NCBI GenBank assembly: GCA_016178505.1
Contig: JACOTG010000060.1
Span: 1 to 53,641, forward strand
Source: Planctomycetota bacterium
GTDB lineage: Bacteria; Planctomycetota; JACOTG01
Reading direction: 5' to 3'
DNA: 53,641 nucleotides
The number at the start of each line of letters is the position of its first letter. The first letter of the stretch is position 1. Shown here piece after piece: positions 1-9,450 of the stretch. The position numbers were made by a program, and so were the translations under genes. A model generated the notes under the pieces. It was not told where the DNA came from and did not search any database. It was given only the letters and a program-made list of their open reading frames with translations.

Positions 1-1143
1 CAAGCTCTCGGCGGCGATTCCGTCGCGAGGATTGAGGAGGAGGGACGTCTTCAGAACGTCTTCCGCCTCCGACTTTCGGCCGAGCGCGTCGAGTGAAGCG
101 GCCAGGCGGCGTCTCGCTTCTCCATCGACGTCGGGTTGAGCCGGGACGACCGAAACTCGCCCTGCGATCTCGATGCAACGCCCGAATGCGACCGCCGCCT
201 CCTCGTGCCGTCCGATGCGCGCCGCCGCGCCGCCGAGTGCGAGCCACAGGTGCGCAGTCGGCGAGTAACGCTCGGACGCACGCCGAGCGATCACGTAGGC
301 TCGCGTTGCCTTTCCGGCACCGAGGTGATCGAGCGCGTAACGCGCGGCGATCTCCGCAGCATAGGGGAACCGCTTCGCGTCCTCGGGCGCGATTCTCCGG
401 AGAAGGTTGTAGGCGATCCGAGTCGAGCCTCGCGCCGACTCTGGGTCCGCGGTCCGGCGGAGGAAGTCTGCATACTTGAACCACGAGTAAAGATCGTCGG
501 GCCGATCCATGAGCTGCAGCTCGAAGAGCCGGCGATTGCGGAGGTTCTTCTCGCGAGAGACGACGCGCTCGTTCCGGTATCCGTCGTGGATGACCGGCGC
601 GTCGAGGTCTTCGACGCGCATGCCCGAGCGCTCGGCGTGCGGGAGGATCGACGGCAGCACTTGCTCGTGGATGCGATTCTCGAAGCCGACACCCGGGAGG
701 TTTCGGAAGAGCCGCGTGATGAGACAGGCGAGGCGACGTCCATTGCCGTAGTCGTTCACCACGGGAAGCTGGTAGGCAATCACGCCCGTGCTTTGCTCGT
801 CGATCGCCGCGCGAATCCGCGCCGCGGACTCCGGCGCCAGCCGTTCGTCGGCGTCGAGCACCAGGATCCAATCGCCGGTCGCCGCCCGGAGGGAGACATT
901 CCGGGCGACCGAGAAATCGTCCGCCCAGGGCGACCAGATCACCCGCGCGCCGTGCGCCAAGGCCACGGCGGCAGTGGCGTCGGAAGATCCCGTGTCGACG
1001 ACGATGCGCTCATCTGCCGCCTCGCGAACGGACTCGAGGCAGCGCGGGAGAACTTCCTCCTCGTCTCGCACGATCATGCAGAGCGAGATGCGGGCGCGCG
1101 CCGGAGCGCGTCGGGCGAAGTCGTCGGGCCGGGTTTCGGACAT
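1..1143 (-). CDS. GT2 glycosyltransferase with C-terminal TPR repeats (3' end outside window)
   Basis: The frame is open from an ATG at 1143 to the left edge, about 381 codons, with no stop, so the C-terminus is missing. After about 18 residues comes the family-2 start SLCMIVRDEEEVLPRC, then the nucleotide-binding VVDTGSSDAT and the metal-binding VLDADE, the usual GT-A fold order. From about residue 250 on the protein is helical and TPR-like (AHLWLALGGAAARIGRHEEA, later LAASLDALGRKSEAEDV). This GT2-plus-TPR layout is common in bacterial cell-surface glycosylation. It is divergent from the sigma-54 activator gene across 298 bases. Acceptor and sugar donor cannot be read from the sequence. The start is the first ATG before the catalytic domain and its ribosome site is weak, so it could be off by some codons. 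Confidence 0.85.
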   Translation of the reverse strand, partial: MSETRPDDFARRAPARARISLCMIVRDEEEVLPRCLESVREAADERIVVDTGSSDATAAVALAHGARVIWSPWADDFSVARNVSLRAATGDWILVLDADERLAPESAARIRAAIDEQSTGVIAYQLPVVNDYGNGRRLACLITRLFRNLPGVGFENRIHEQVLPSILPHAERSGMRVEDLDAPVIHDGYRNERVVSREKNLRNRRLFELQLMDRPDDLYSWFKYADFLRRTADPESARGSTRIAYNLLRRIAPEDAKRFPYAAEIAARYALDHLGAGKATRAYVIARRASERYSPTAHLWLALGGAAARIGRHEEAAVAFGRCIEIAGRVSVVPAQPDVDGEARRRLAASLDALGRKSEAEDVLKTSLLLNPRDGIAAESL

Positions 1144-1441
1144 GCCTGCTCTCAGTCGGATCTTCCGCGAATTCGATCGGTCACTGATTATCGAGCCGAC
1201 GAAAGGACGGGCTTGAAGGGTATTGCTCTTCTGGAAGCGCGTTCCGGCAGTGCGAGCGGATTGCAGAAACGTCTGCCGGAAGGATTCGCCGGCAACCTCC
1301 GCTCGAGACGTAAAGCGAAACGGTCCCGATTCCGATAGAGAGCGAGTCGCCCGGGGTCGGCTTCGTGCCGATCCCAGACGTTCGACCATCTCGACGATCA
1401 GACGGGGCGCCGGCGGAAGCCGGCGGAATCAGGTGCGGTCG

Positions 1442-2512
1442 ATGATGCCGGTGGGGACAGGGGCCGTTGCCCGTGCGTCGGTGAACCCGGATGCGCACGG
1501 CAGGGGTCCCTCGTCGAAGCTCCTCGGTCGGAGCGCCGCGATGATGGCCGTCCGCGAGCGACTGCAGCAAGCGGCCCGCGCCGGAAACGCGACGGTTCTG
1601 ATCGAAGGGGAAACCGGCGTCGGCAAAGAGCTGGCCGCTCGATGCCTTCATGAGAGCGGCGGTTCGCCCACAGAACCATTCGTGGCGGTGAACTGTGCAT
1701 CCCTCAACGAGACTCTTCTCGAGGCCGAGCTGTTCGGCCACGAGCGCGGTGCGTTCACCGGCGCGCTCGTCGGAGGGAAGCCGGGGCTGTTCGAGGCGGC
1801 AGGGTCGGGGACGATCCTCCTCGACGAAATCGGTGAACTGTCGCTGTCGCTTCAGGCGAAACTTCTTCGCGTCTTGGAGGAGCGAACGCTTCGTCGCGTC
1901 GGCGGCCACGAGAGCGTTCCGCTCGCAGCGCGCATCGTCGCGGCCACGAACCGCGCGCTCGGTCGCGCCGTCGCGACCGGGGAATTTCGCCGCGATCTCT
2001 ATTATCGGCTTGCGGTGGTGACCGTGCGCATTCCGCCGCTCCGCGAACGTCGCGAGGACGTCGCCATGCTCGCGTGGTGGTTCCTCGAACAACTCGGTTC
2101 TCAGCGCGTGCCGCCCCTTCGCGAATTCTCCGACGACGCCTTGGAGGCGCTCGCGGCGCACCCGTGGCCGGGAAACGTCCGGGAGCTTCGAAATGCGATT
2201 CATCGTGCCGTGCTGTTCGGGCGAGGCGAGGCGATTCGCGCATCGGACCTCGAGCTGGAGAGCGCGCTCGACTCCACGGGTTCGTCGATGGCGCCGCCCG
2301 CTCGGGACGCGAACCGGACCCTGAGATCGGTGGAGGCGGAACAGGTGCGCGCCGCACTGGGAAACGCCGGCGGCAACGTCACCCGCGCCGCAGCGATGCT
2401 CGGCATCCACCGAAGCACCCTTTATCAGAAGCTTCGCCACCACCGGATCGAGTTGGTCCGGCGGGGCGTGGTCGTTCCTGCGCGAGAATCCCAAGAGATG
2501 GGTGAACGATGA
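1442..2512 (+). CDS. Sigma-54-dependent transcriptional activator without receiver domain
   Basis: A 356-residue enhancer-binding protein that would remodel sigma-54 RNA polymerase with ATP. Walker A GETGVGKE lies at about 56-63, the sigma-54 contact loop GAFTGA at 103-108, Walker B ILLDE at about 125-129, and a Fis-type helix-turn-helix ([21 protein letters not shown]) near the C-terminus. There is no phospho-receiver and only about 25 residues before the AAA+ domain, so activity is not set by direct phosphorylation. The reading frame is open upstream to 1223, but that part is Arg-rich and unlike a protein. I chose ATG 1442, with AGGTG six bases upstream. It is first in the flagellar operon and overlaps the next gene by ATGA, so it may be a FlrA/FleQ-like master regulator. 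That role is inference. Confidence 0.9.
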   Translation: MMPVGTGAVARASVNPDAHGRGPSSKLLGRSAAMMAVRERLQQAARAGNATVLIEGETGVGKELAARCLHESGGSPTEPFVAVNCASLNETLLEAELFGHERGAFTGALVGGKPGLFEAAGSGTILLDEIGELSLSLQAKLLRVLEERTLRRVGGHESVPLAARIVAATNRALGRAVATGEFRRDLYYRLAVVTVRIPPLRERREDVAMLAWWFLEQLGSQRVPPLREFSDDALEALAAHPWPGNVRELRNAIHRAVLFGRGEAIRASDLELESALDSTGSSMAPPARDANRTLRSVEAEQVRAALGNAGGNVTRAAAMLGIHRSTLYQKLRHHRIELVRRGVVVPARESQEMGER

Positions 2513-3159
2513 GCGCGGCGGCTCCTCCGGAAAAAGACCCGAGCGTCAAGCCCGCCGGCAGCGCTTCGAAGCACGAAGCGGCTTCGATGCAGGCCGACAC
2601 CAAGCCGAGTTCGCGTCCGACCGATCCGGCCATCCGCTATCGATGGATCGCGCTCATCGGCATTGCCGTGGGCGCTGCCACGATGGTCGCTGCGCTCTCG
2701 CTCGCCGTTCACGTCCACATGCACGAGCGATCCATTCAATCGGCCCTCGACGAGATTCGGAGTCTGCAGGAGAAGCAGGGCAATGGACGGCTTCCGGCGG
2801 AGGACCTCGCTACCCTGCGCCAGGCGCTGACCGCGAAGTCGTCCGCCGCGGACACGACGACCCTGCGTTCGTCGGGGCCGGCCGCGCCGAACGCGGCGAC
2901 GGCGGCGATCGTCGAGGCGAGCCTTGGCGCGGCACCGGCGCTGTTCGGACAAGCCGAGATCCTCTTGTCTCACGGCGACGTTGCGAATGCGCGCAATTCC
3001 TACTGCCGATTCCTCGCGTGCGGCGGCGAGATGCGAGGCGGCAACGCGGACTGGGTTGCGCGCGCGCGGTACCGAGTCCTCGAGTGCGACGCGAAGCTCA
3101 TGAGCCGCCGACTTCAGGCGCCGGCCGCAGCGACCGCGCGCGGAGGCGGGAAATCGTGA
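2509..3159 (+). CDS. Membrane protein of unknown function, one TM helix with C-terminal helical repeat
   Basis: 216 residues. About 45 hydrophilic residues rich in Lys, Pro and Ser precede one strong membrane helix ([21 protein letters not shown]). A coiled-coil-like stretch ([15 protein letters not shown]), a low-complexity Ala/Thr linker and a TPR-like helical pair ([21 protein letters not shown]) follow. This predicts a bitopic protein with a periplasmic helical domain. The start overlaps the stop of the activator gene (ATGA) and its stop overlaps the next start, so it is translated with its neighbours. I do not recognise a family. High GC at third positions supports a real gene. Confidence 0.75.
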   Translation: MSAAAPPEKDPSVKPAGSASKHEAASMQADTKPSSRPTDPAIRYRWIALIGIAVGAATMVAALSLAVHVHMHERSIQSALDEIRSLQEKQGNGRLPAEDLATLRQALTAKSSAADTTTLRSSGPAAPNAATAAIVEASLGAAPALFGQAEILLSHGDVANARNSYCRFLACGGEMRGGNADWVARARYRVLECDAKLMSRRLQAPAAATARGGGKS

Positions 3160-4808
3160 AGCCTACTCGACGGCTTTTCCCGGCCTCCAGCGCGGCGACG
3201 TTCCTCGCCGGGGTCACCGTGGTCGTCGCCTCGAGCCCGCTCGCGCTGGGTAAGGACGATCCGACGAAGATCACACCGCAGCGCCCGCCGGCGGCGGCGG
3301 AGATGCGGGCCGAGCCGGTGCAGGTGCGAACGAGCGGCGAAGGTGACGGACGGCGATTGTCCGTCAGGGGCATCGCCGCGGCGAAGGACGTCCTCCGCGA
3401 GATGTCGCGAGCGAGCGAGCTGAAGATGGAGGATCCCGACGAGGCGATCCGTCCGTTCCTCGAGTCGCGCGTGCTGTGCGAGTTCTCGGGTTACAGCATC
3501 GAAGAGGCCTGCGACGTCGTCGCCGGCACTTGCGGATTGCGCGCCGAATTCCCGTCGCCGGGGATGCTGCGCATCGTGGCGTCCCCGGATGCTCTGCCTC
3601 TCGGCGACAGCCGCGCGATCGAAGGCATTCTCGACGGCATCGGCACGAAGCTGGATCGCCTCACGGAAACCGACGGCGACTGCGGCGTTCATGCGGAGTC
3701 CGCACTGGCGCTCGCTCACGCGTGGTTGGCGGCCGGCTCGACGGCGCGCGCGGCGACGCGGTTCGCGGCCATCGACTCGCCGTCGATGAACGCAGAGCCG
3801 GTCACGAGGCGTCTCGCTCGCCTCGGACTCGCTTGGTGCGACGTGACGACGGGACGCACGGCAGCCGGATACGCGGCGGCTGAGCGACTGGTCGGCGAGA
3901 ACGATGCCGACCCCGCGGCCATCGAAGCATCGGCGCTGCTGGCGCAGGAAGCGATCTCGAGAGGAGATGGAAGGCTTGCCGTCGAGCGCGTCGCCGTCGC
4001 GCTTCGAAGTCAGAAGGTGACGCCCGAGCTCCTCGACACGCTGCGGCTCGCCATCGCGGCGTGCCGCGATCTCCCGTCGCGACGAGCGGCGTTCGATACT
4101 CTGCGTCGCACCGTCGAGGACCACACCGACACTCCGGCGGACGCTCCGCTTCACCTCGAGCTGGCGACCCTCGCCGAATCGATCGGGAACTCGGGCGCTG
4201 CGGTGCACGAGGCCGCGCGTGCGTGTCACTTGCAGCCAGACGGTCTCGAGGGAGCCGAAGCCCTTCGCCGTCTCGGGCGGTCGCTCTACGTCTACGATCC
4301 GGCGCGCGCGCTCTTGTGCCTCGAGACCGCGCGAATCCTCGTGCCTTCGGCAGAGCGCGCGAAGATGTGCCTCGACCTGGCGCGTCTGTGCCGGCGCACG
4401 GGACTCACCGATCTCGCGGTCGAACGATACGAGGAAGCCGGTGCGCCGGCGGATGCGACCGGCCCCATCTCGGGGCTCGACGCGGCCGTGGAGCTCGCCG
4501 ACATCCTTCTCGACGAAGGTCAACCCACGCGTGCCGCCGACCTGTTCGAAAGGGTGGCGACCGAAGCCGGATACGAATCGAGAGCGGCCGCCGGAATCCT
4601 TCGGGCGCGACTCGTGCAGAAGGACTTGACCGGCGCGCTCGACGTCGCTCGAAGCTCTCGAGCTCGACTGCTTGGTGAAGACGGGCGTCCGATGCTCGCG
4701 GCGCTCGCGCAGGCACTGGCCCGGGAAGGGCGCGACGCGGATGCACTCGAAGTGCTCGCGATGGCGCCGGCGGTCACGCCGAAGGACGAGGGGGAGGAAG
4801 GCAAGTGA
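3156..4808 (+). CDS. Exported TPR-repeat protein with STN-like N-terminal domain
   Basis: 550 residues from GTG 3156, which has GGAGG at about 3142-3146 and overlaps the preceding stop (GTGA). A signal peptide is clear: KPTRR, then a hydrophobic core ending near SSPLALG. Residues about 70-145 (VLREMSRASELKMED, then GYSIEEACDVVAGTCGL and a final MLRIVASPD) follow the pattern of secretin/TonB N-terminal short (STN) domains. The rest is a long run of helical repeats of TPR type (ARLGLAWCDVTTGRTAAGYA; AVELADILLDEGQPTRAADLFERV). A periplasmic scaffold is likely. The reading frame extends upstream of 3156, but that part overlaps the previous gene out of phase. Function in flagellar assembly or signalling is unknown. 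Confidence 0.75.
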   Translation: MKPTRRLFPASSAATFLAGVTVVVASSPLALGKDDPTKITPQRPPAAAEMRAEPVQVRTSGEGDGRRLSVRGIAAAKDVLREMSRASELKMEDPDEAIRPFLESRVLCEFSGYSIEEACDVVAGTCGLRAEFPSPGMLRIVASPDALPLGDSRAIEGILDGIGTKLDRLTETDGDCGVHAESALALAHAWLAAGSTARAATRFAAIDSPSMNAEPVTRRLARLGLAWCDVTTGRTAAGYAAAERLVGENDADPAAIEASALLAQEAISRGDGRLAVERVAVALRSQKVTPELLDTLRLAIAACRDLPSRRAAFDTLRRTVEDHTDTPADAPLHLELATLAESIGNSGAAVHEAARACHLQPDGLEGAEALRRLGRSLYVYDPARALLCLETARILVPSAERAKMCLDLARLCRRTGLTDLAVERYEEAGAPADATGPISGLDAAVELADILLDEGQPTRAADLFERVATEAGYESRAAAGILRARLVQKDLTGALDVARSSRARLLGEDGRPMLAALAQALAREGRDADALEVLAMAPAVTPKDEGEEGK

Positions 4809-5503
4809 AGACCGCGTTCGCGATCGCGCTCACGCTGGCGCTCCTCGGCGACGATCCGAAGCCGGCGCCGAAGGCCGAAACGCCGTCGTCGTCGATCCTA
4901 CTGGATCTCAGACTGCAGTCGCTCGAGAGAGAAGCGGCGTGGCTCGAGGCGCTCGACAAGCGGCTGCGCGAAGGCCAGCCGATCGAGGTGGATCTGCTCA
5001 GCGGCCACGCGCCGGAAAAGGCCGTCGAGCCGGCGAAGGGAACCAACGACGGCGAGCTCGAGCACTCGATCCAGTCCGAGGAATCGCGGTTGCGAGCGCT
5101 CCAAGCCGAATTGGAGACCCGCGCGCGCCTGGCTGCCCGCGAGCCCGAACGGGCCTCGCCTGTGTCGTCTTCGAATCCCGCGTCGACGTCGCCGCTCGAA
5201 ACGAAACCGAAAGCGGCGACGGTCGCGTGGATCGACCCGCTCCTCGCCGGCGATCTCGCGTTCCGCCAAGGAGACTTCGAGCGTGCGCTCGACGCGTACG
5301 AGCAGGTTCCGGCGGCCGCGCCGTTCGCCGATTGGGCGAGCCTCCGGGGCGCTCGCTGTTTGGAGAAGCTCGGAAAGCTCGACGAAGCGGAGCAGCGCTA
5401 TGCCGACTTCCGCGCGAAGTTCCAGACGGGTCCTTTCCTCATCGAAGCCGAGTTCGGTCTCGAGATCGTGCGCCTCAAGAAAGTTTTGGAGAAACAGCGA
5501 TGA
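4805..5503 (+). CDS. Exported coiled-coil/TPR protein of unknown function (CpoB/YbgF-like layout)
   Basis: 232 residues, with a short N-terminal hydrophobic segment (KTAFAIALTLALLG) that could be a signal peptide. A heptad-rich region (about 30-110) follows, with an interrupted coiled coil, then a Ser/Pro linker. Two TPR-like hairpins end the protein (LLAGDLAFRQGDFERALDAY; GARCLEKLGKLDEAEQRYAD). The order signal, coiled coil, TPR resembles the periplasmic CpoB/YbgF family, but I see no diagnostic motif. It overlaps the gene before and the kinase gene after by ATGA. This suggests that the three unknown proteins and the kinase-regulator pair form one functional unit. Confidence 0.7.
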   Translation: MKTAFAIALTLALLGDDPKPAPKAETPSSSILLDLRLQSLEREAAWLEALDKRLREGQPIEVDLLSGHAPEKAVEPAKGTNDGELEHSIQSEESRLRALQAELETRARLAAREPERASPVSSSNPASTSPLETKPKAATVAWIDPLLAGDLAFRQGDFERALDAYEQVPAAAPFADWASLRGARCLEKLGKLDEAEQRYADFRAKFQTGPFLIEAEFGLEIVRLKKVLEKQR

Positions 5504-6855
5504 CGGCCGCTCGTCGAATCGAGGCCCGCGCGAAGCGGTCCAAGCCACACGTACGCGCGCGAGTGGGCGCCGCGCGACGTTCGTCGTCACGCGAGGTCAG
5601 CGGAAATGGCGCACAGCTCGAGACCGCGTTCCGATCCTTCGTTCGCGTGAGCCAGAAGCTGGAGCGCGCCTACGATCTCCTCCGGGCTCGTTGCGAACGA
5701 ATCGACTTCGCCCTAGCGAAAGCGAACGCGGAACTGCGCACGAAGGTTGCGGAGCAGGACGCGCTCAGTCGCTATCTCGAGGGGCTTCTCTCGGGTCTAC
5801 CGGTCGCGGTCGTCGTGGCGAACGCCGAGAATCGTCTCGAGCTCGTGAACCCCGCCGCTGCGGCGGTCCTCGGCAGAACCGCCGCGAGCCTGCACGGCGT
5901 CGATTGCGCATCCGTTCGGGGAGTCGACGGCGTTCCGCTGCTCCTCCTCGGGTCGCCCGGGGGCGTCGATTCGGCGGGGGAAGTGGAGCGCGAGATCGAG
6001 CCCGAGGAGGGCGCGCGCGTGCGGGTCGTCAATCGGCTGTCGGAAGTGCGAGGTGCGGAAGGTCAACTGCTCGCAAGGATCGAAACGCTACAAGACGTGA
6101 CCGCAACGCGCCGACTCGAGGATCGGGTGCGATACCTCGACGCAATGGCCGCCGTCGGCGAGATGGCGGCGATCGTCGCGCACGAGATTCGTTCTCCACT
6201 CAACGGCGTTCTCGGGTTCGCAGGACTGCTACGCCGCTCGTTGGAAGAGGAGGACTCGAAGGTGTCGGCGGCGCGGTACGCAGACCGGGTCGAAGAAGGC
6301 GTCCGCCGCGTGGAGAAGACCGTCAACGATCTGCTCGCGTATGCACGGCCGGAATCGATCGAAAGTCGTCGCGTCTCGCTCTCGTCGCTCCTCGACGAGT
6401 CGCTCGACGAGGCGACGGCGTCCGTGCCGCTCGGCGACGTGCGCGTCATCCAGCGTCATCGCGCGCCCGGCGAAGCGGCACTCGGAGATCCCGCGGCACT
6501 GCGGAGAGTATTCACGAATTTGATCCGCAACGCACTCGAGGCGATGACGCCCGAAGGCGGCGTGGCGAGCGGTCGCCTCGAGCTCCTCTCCGGCGCCGCG
6601 GCCGGCGAGGCGTGGGCCTCGGTGCGCGACTCGGGACCCGGATTGCCCGCCGAGGTGCGCGATCGGCTCTTTGCTCCGTTCGTGACGACGCGAAGGCGCG
6701 GCGTGGGGCTCGGCCTTGCAACCGTGCTGAAGCTCGTTTCGCTCCAGCAAGGGCGAGTGGACGTGCAGAGCGAATCGGGCGCCGGAACGGCGTTCATCGT
6801 GCGGTTGCCGCGCTTGTCGCGATCGATCAAGAGGCGGAAGGAGATCGGCGCATGA
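5500..6855 (+). CDS. PAS-containing sensor histidine kinase (FlrB/FleS-type)
   Basis: 451 residues. A basic N-terminus and a coiled coil come first. A PAS domain follows at about 95-205 (GLPVAVVVANAENRLELVNP), then the dimerisation/phosphoacceptor helix with VAHEIRSPLN (His228). The catalytic ATPase domain has the N box NLIRNALEAM, the G1 motif RDSGPGLP and the G2 motif GVGLGLATVLK. No membrane helix is seen, so it is a cytosolic kinase like FlrB or FleS. It lies directly upstream of, and overlaps, a sigma-54 response regulator. It probably phosphorylates Asp63 of that regulator to switch on hook and basal-body genes. ATG 5500 sits in an ATGA overlap. Confidence 0.9.
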   Translation: MTAARRIEARAKRSKPHVRARVGAARRSSSREVSGNGAQLETAFRSFVRVSQKLERAYDLLRARCERIDFALAKANAELRTKVAEQDALSRYLEGLLSGLPVAVVVANAENRLELVNPAAAAVLGRTAASLHGVDCASVRGVDGVPLLLLGSPGGVDSAGEVEREIEPEEGARVRVVNRLSEVRGAEGQLLARIETLQDVTATRRLEDRVRYLDAMAAVGEMAAIVAHEIRSPLNGVLGFAGLLRRSLEEEDSKVSAARYADRVEEGVRRVEKTVNDLLAYARPESIESRRVSLSSLLDESLDEATASVPLGDVRVIQRHRAPGEAALGDPAALRRVFTNLIRNALEAMTPEGGVASGRLELLSGAAAGEAWASVRDSGPGLPAEVRDRLFAPFVTTRRRGVGLGLATVLKLVSLQQGRVDVQSESGAGTAFIVRLPRLSRSIKRRKEIGA

Positions 6856-8312
6856 GTTCCGTGAGGGCGGCGGAGTTCGCGATCGAGTCGGTCCTCGTGG
6901 TCGACGACGATCCTCTGTCGCTCGAGTTCCTCGGCGAAGCCTTTCGCCGCGCGGGCCGCGACGTTCGGGCATGCGCCCGCCCCGAGGACGCGGTGCGCCT
7001 CGTGGCCGAGGGTGCGCGGTTCGACCTCGTCGTCACCGACTTGAAGATGCCCGGCATGGACGGGCACGCCGTGTTGAGCCGCGTGCGCGAGATCGATCCG
7101 CTGGCGGCGGTCGTGGTCGTCACCGGTTATGGAACGCTGTCGGACGCCGTGGCGGCGACGAAGAACGGAGCCGAAGACTTCCTCGCGAAGCCCTTTTCCC
7201 TGGAGCAGATCGACATGCTGCTCGCGCGCCTCGACGCGCGTCGTCGCGCGCTGGCGCCCGTCGTCGAAGTCCGCCCGCGCCCGCCGGCAGAAGAAGCGTG
7301 GCGCTCGATCGGCGAGACGTCGCCGGCGCTCGTGCACGTTCTCGAAGCGATCGATCGCGTGACGCCCACGAAGGCGACGGTGCTCATACAGGGGGAGAGC
7401 GGCGTGGGAAAGGAGCTCGTCGCTCACCGAATCCACTATCTCGGTCCGCGACGTTCCGCGCCGTTCATCCGCGTCAACTGCGCCGCGCTCGCGCCGTCGC
7501 TCCTCGAGAGCGAGTTGTTCGGCCACGAGAAGGGTGCGTTCACGGGCGCGGTTCGCCGGCGCGAAGGAAGGTTCGAACTCGCGAACCGTGGCACGCTCCT
7601 TCTCGACGAGATCGGAGAGCTGCCGCTCACTCTGCAGCCGAAACTCTTGCGCGTGCTCGAGGAAGAGGAGTTCGAGCGCGTCGGCGGAACGACGACGCTC
7701 CGGTCGGACGTTCGCGTGCTCGCGACGACGAATCGTGACCTTGGAACGGAAGTCGCGGCGGGTCGGTTTCGCGGCGATCTCTTCTATCGATTGAACGTGA
7801 TGCCGATCCCGATTCCGCCACTCCGAGAGCGCGTTGCCGACGTCGCGCCGCTCGTCGAGCATTTCCTCGCTCGTTACGCCCGCGAAGCTCGGTCGCCGCT
7901 CCAGCGGGTGAGCCCCGAGGCGCTCGACCTCCTCAGCCGGCATCCGTGGCCCGGAAACGTGCGGGAATTGGAAAATCTCGTGCAGCGATTGGTCGTGCTC
8001 GTTCGAGACGAAACGCTGCGAGCGGAGCACGTGCGGCCGCACCTCGCCCCCGCGGCGCCGCCGGCGACGGCGACGCCGCCCGTGCGCATGCTCTCCGATC
8101 TCGAGCGCGAGACGATCCTCAAGACGCTTTCCGAAACCGGCTTCAACCAATCCGAGGCGGCACGGAAGCTCGGGCTGTCGCCGCGCACGCTCTACAACAA
8201 GATCCGACGATACGAGGCGGAAGGAATCCTGCCGCAACGACGCGCGACGGCGCGCGTCGGAAGAATAGTGACGTCGGCGTCGCCGCCGGCGGATGCCGAA
8301 GGAAGGGGATGA
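6852..8312 (+). CDS. Sigma-54 response regulator (FlrC/FleR-type)
   Basis: 486 residues with three domains. The receiver (about 13-125) has acidic VVDDD, phosphoacceptor Asp63 in VVTDLKMPG and Lys113 in LAKPF. The AAA+ domain has Walker A GESGVGKE at 181-188, GAFTGA at 228-233 and Walker B LLLDE. The C-terminal Fis-type helix-turn-helix is NQSEAARKLGLSPRTLYNKI. It would activate sigma-54 promoters when phosphorylated by the kinase encoded just upstream. ATG 6852 overlaps the kinase stop. It lies three bases before flgB, so the regulators and the first structural genes share a transcript. This order parallels flrBC/fleSR clusters in other polar flagellates. Confidence 0.93.
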   Translation: MSSVRAAEFAIESVLVVDDDPLSLEFLGEAFRRAGRDVRACARPEDAVRLVAEGARFDLVVTDLKMPGMDGHAVLSRVREIDPLAAVVVVTGYGTLSDAVAATKNGAEDFLAKPFSLEQIDMLLARLDARRRALAPVVEVRPRPPAEEAWRSIGETSPALVHVLEAIDRVTPTKATVLIQGESGVGKELVAHRIHYLGPRRSAPFIRVNCAALAPSLLESELFGHEKGAFTGAVRRREGRFELANRGTLLLDEIGELPLTLQPKLLRVLEEEEFERVGGTTTLRSDVRVLATTNRDLGTEVAAGRFRGDLFYRLNVMPIPIPPLRERVADVAPLVEHFLARYAREARSPLQRVSPEALDLLSRHPWPGNVRELENLVQRLVVLVRDETLRAEHVRPHLAPAAPPATATPPVRMLSDLERETILKTLSETGFNQSEAARKLGLSPRTLYNKIRRYEAEGILPQRRATARVGRIVTSASPPADAEGRG

Positions 8313-8315
8313 GCC

Positions 8316-8690
8316 ATGAGGATCTGGAACGACAACGCAGATCTGATCGCGAAGCTCATGGACGTGACGACGCTTCGCCAGCGCGTCGTCACGGCGAATC
8401 TCGCCAACGTGAACACGCCGGGGTACCGGAGTCGCGACGTGAAGTTCGAGGAGCTCGTGCGAGGTTTCCTCCAAGGGCAGGCGGGCGGCGGATCGCTCGA
8501 TCTTTCGCAACTACCCGAGGCGCAAGTCGTCGATCGCGAGGACGTCGTGGCGCGGGGCGACGGCAACACGGTGAACCTCGAGCGCGAGATGGGTGAACTC
8601 ACCCGCAATGCCCTTCTCTACCAGACGTACATCCGGCTTCTCGACAGCGACGTCGCGGTGATGAAAGTCGCCGTGACCGGACACGCATAG
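8316..8690 (+). CDS. flgB: Flagellar proximal rod protein FlgB
   Basis: 124 residues, the usual size. The N-terminus carries the axial-protein signature TANLANVNTPGYRSRDVKFEE, which packs into the rod coiled coil. The C-terminus (NLEREMGELTRNALLYQTYI) is the typical partner helix. It is exported by the flagellar type III apparatus without a cleaved signal. GGAAGGGG lies upstream, overlapping the end of the response regulator gene. flgC and fliE follow, the classical flgBC-fliE order. Confidence 0.97.
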   Translation: MRIWNDNADLIAKLMDVTTLRQRVVTANLANVNTPGYRSRDVKFEELVRGFLQGQAGGGSLDLSQLPEAQVVDREDVVARGDGNTVNLEREMGELTRNALLYQTYIRLLDSDVAVMKVAVTGHA

Positions 8691-8710
8691 AACGGACGAG
8701 GGAGACGGAC

Positions 8711-9133
8711 ATGGGAATGAACGGGTTCTTCAGCGGGCTCGAGGTCAGCGCGAGCGGACTCTCCGCCGAGCGACTTCGGATGGACGTCATTGCGGCGAAC
8801 ATCGCGAATGCCGGCGTCACTCGCGGCGGCCCGGGTGGTGGGCCTTATCGGCGGCGCCTCGTCGTGTTCGAGCCGGTCATGGACCAGGCTCTCCGGGACG
8901 TGCCGCGCGGCGTCCGGGTCGGTGGGATCGTCGAGGATCGGTCGCCGTTCCAGGTCGTCTACAAGCCCGGTCACCCCGACGCGGACCCGGCGGGATACGT
9001 GCGCATGCCGAACGTCGAGGTCCCGATGGAGATGGTCGACCTCATGACGGCCGCGCGCGGATACGAAGCCGATCTCGCGGCGATGCGATCGCTCAAGGAA
9101 ATGATCGTCCAAACGTTGAGCATCGGGAGGTAG
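8711..9133 (+). CDS. flgC: Flagellar proximal rod protein FlgC
   Basis: 140 residues. The N-terminal helix contains SAERLRMDVIAANIANAGVT, the axial motif with ASN replaced by AGV. The FlgC core PYRRRLVVFE and the conserved C-terminus PNVEVPMEMVDLMTAARGYEADL follow. The protein is part of the rod between FlgB and FlgF/FlgG. GAGGGAGAC upstream gives a good ribosome site. It is two bases from fliE and is cotranscribed with flgB and fliE. Confidence 0.97.
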   Translation: MGMNGFFSGLEVSASGLSAERLRMDVIAANIANAGVTRGGPGGGPYRRRLVVFEPVMDQALRDVPRGVRVGGIVEDRSPFQVVYKPGHPDADPAGYVRMPNVEVPMEMVDLMTAARGYEADLAAMRSLKEMIVQTLSIGR

Positions 9134-9135
9134 TC

Positions 9136-9450
9136 ATGGAAATCCGTGGGATTCCGCGCGGCGACGACGGATCGATTGCGAGTGCCGGCGCGGGCGGCAT
9201 CGGCAAGTTCGCGGCGAAGGGAAATGCGGCGGAGCGCTTCTCGGACGTGCTTTCGCAGTTGCTTTCGGACGTCAATCGCCTGCAGACGGACGCCGACGCG
9301 GCGACCAAGGGCGTGGCTACGGGATCGAGCGACGACCTGCACCGAGTGATGATCGCGCTCAGCAAGGCCGATCTGTCGATGCGGCTCTTGGTCGAGGTCC
9401 GAAACCGCGCAATGGAGGCGTACCAGGAGATCTCGCGGCTGCCCTTGTAG
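9136..9450 (+). CDS. fliE: MS-ring to rod junction protein FliE
   Basis: 104 residues. The conserved C-terminal half is clear: FSDVLSQLLSDVNRLQ, then LHRVMIALSKADLSMRLLVE and the terminal VRNRAMEAYQEISRL, where EAYQEI is the family hallmark. FliE links the FliF ring to the rod and is the first substrate of the export gate. GGGAGG precedes the ATG. The last codons and stop are partly duplicated about 50 bases downstream (see the repeat). A possible paralogue is encoded at 18220-18522. Confidence 0.95.
   Translation: MEIRGIPRGDDGSIASAGAGGIGKFAAKGNAAERFSDVLSQLLSDVNRLQTDADAATKGVATGSSDDLHRVMIALSKADLSMRLLVEVRNRAMEAYQEISRLPL

Noticed and set aside
136..1338. Long plus-strand frame of 400 codons at the left end
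   Set aside because: It is antisense to the clear GT2 gene. Its translation is Arg-rich and has no recognisable domain.
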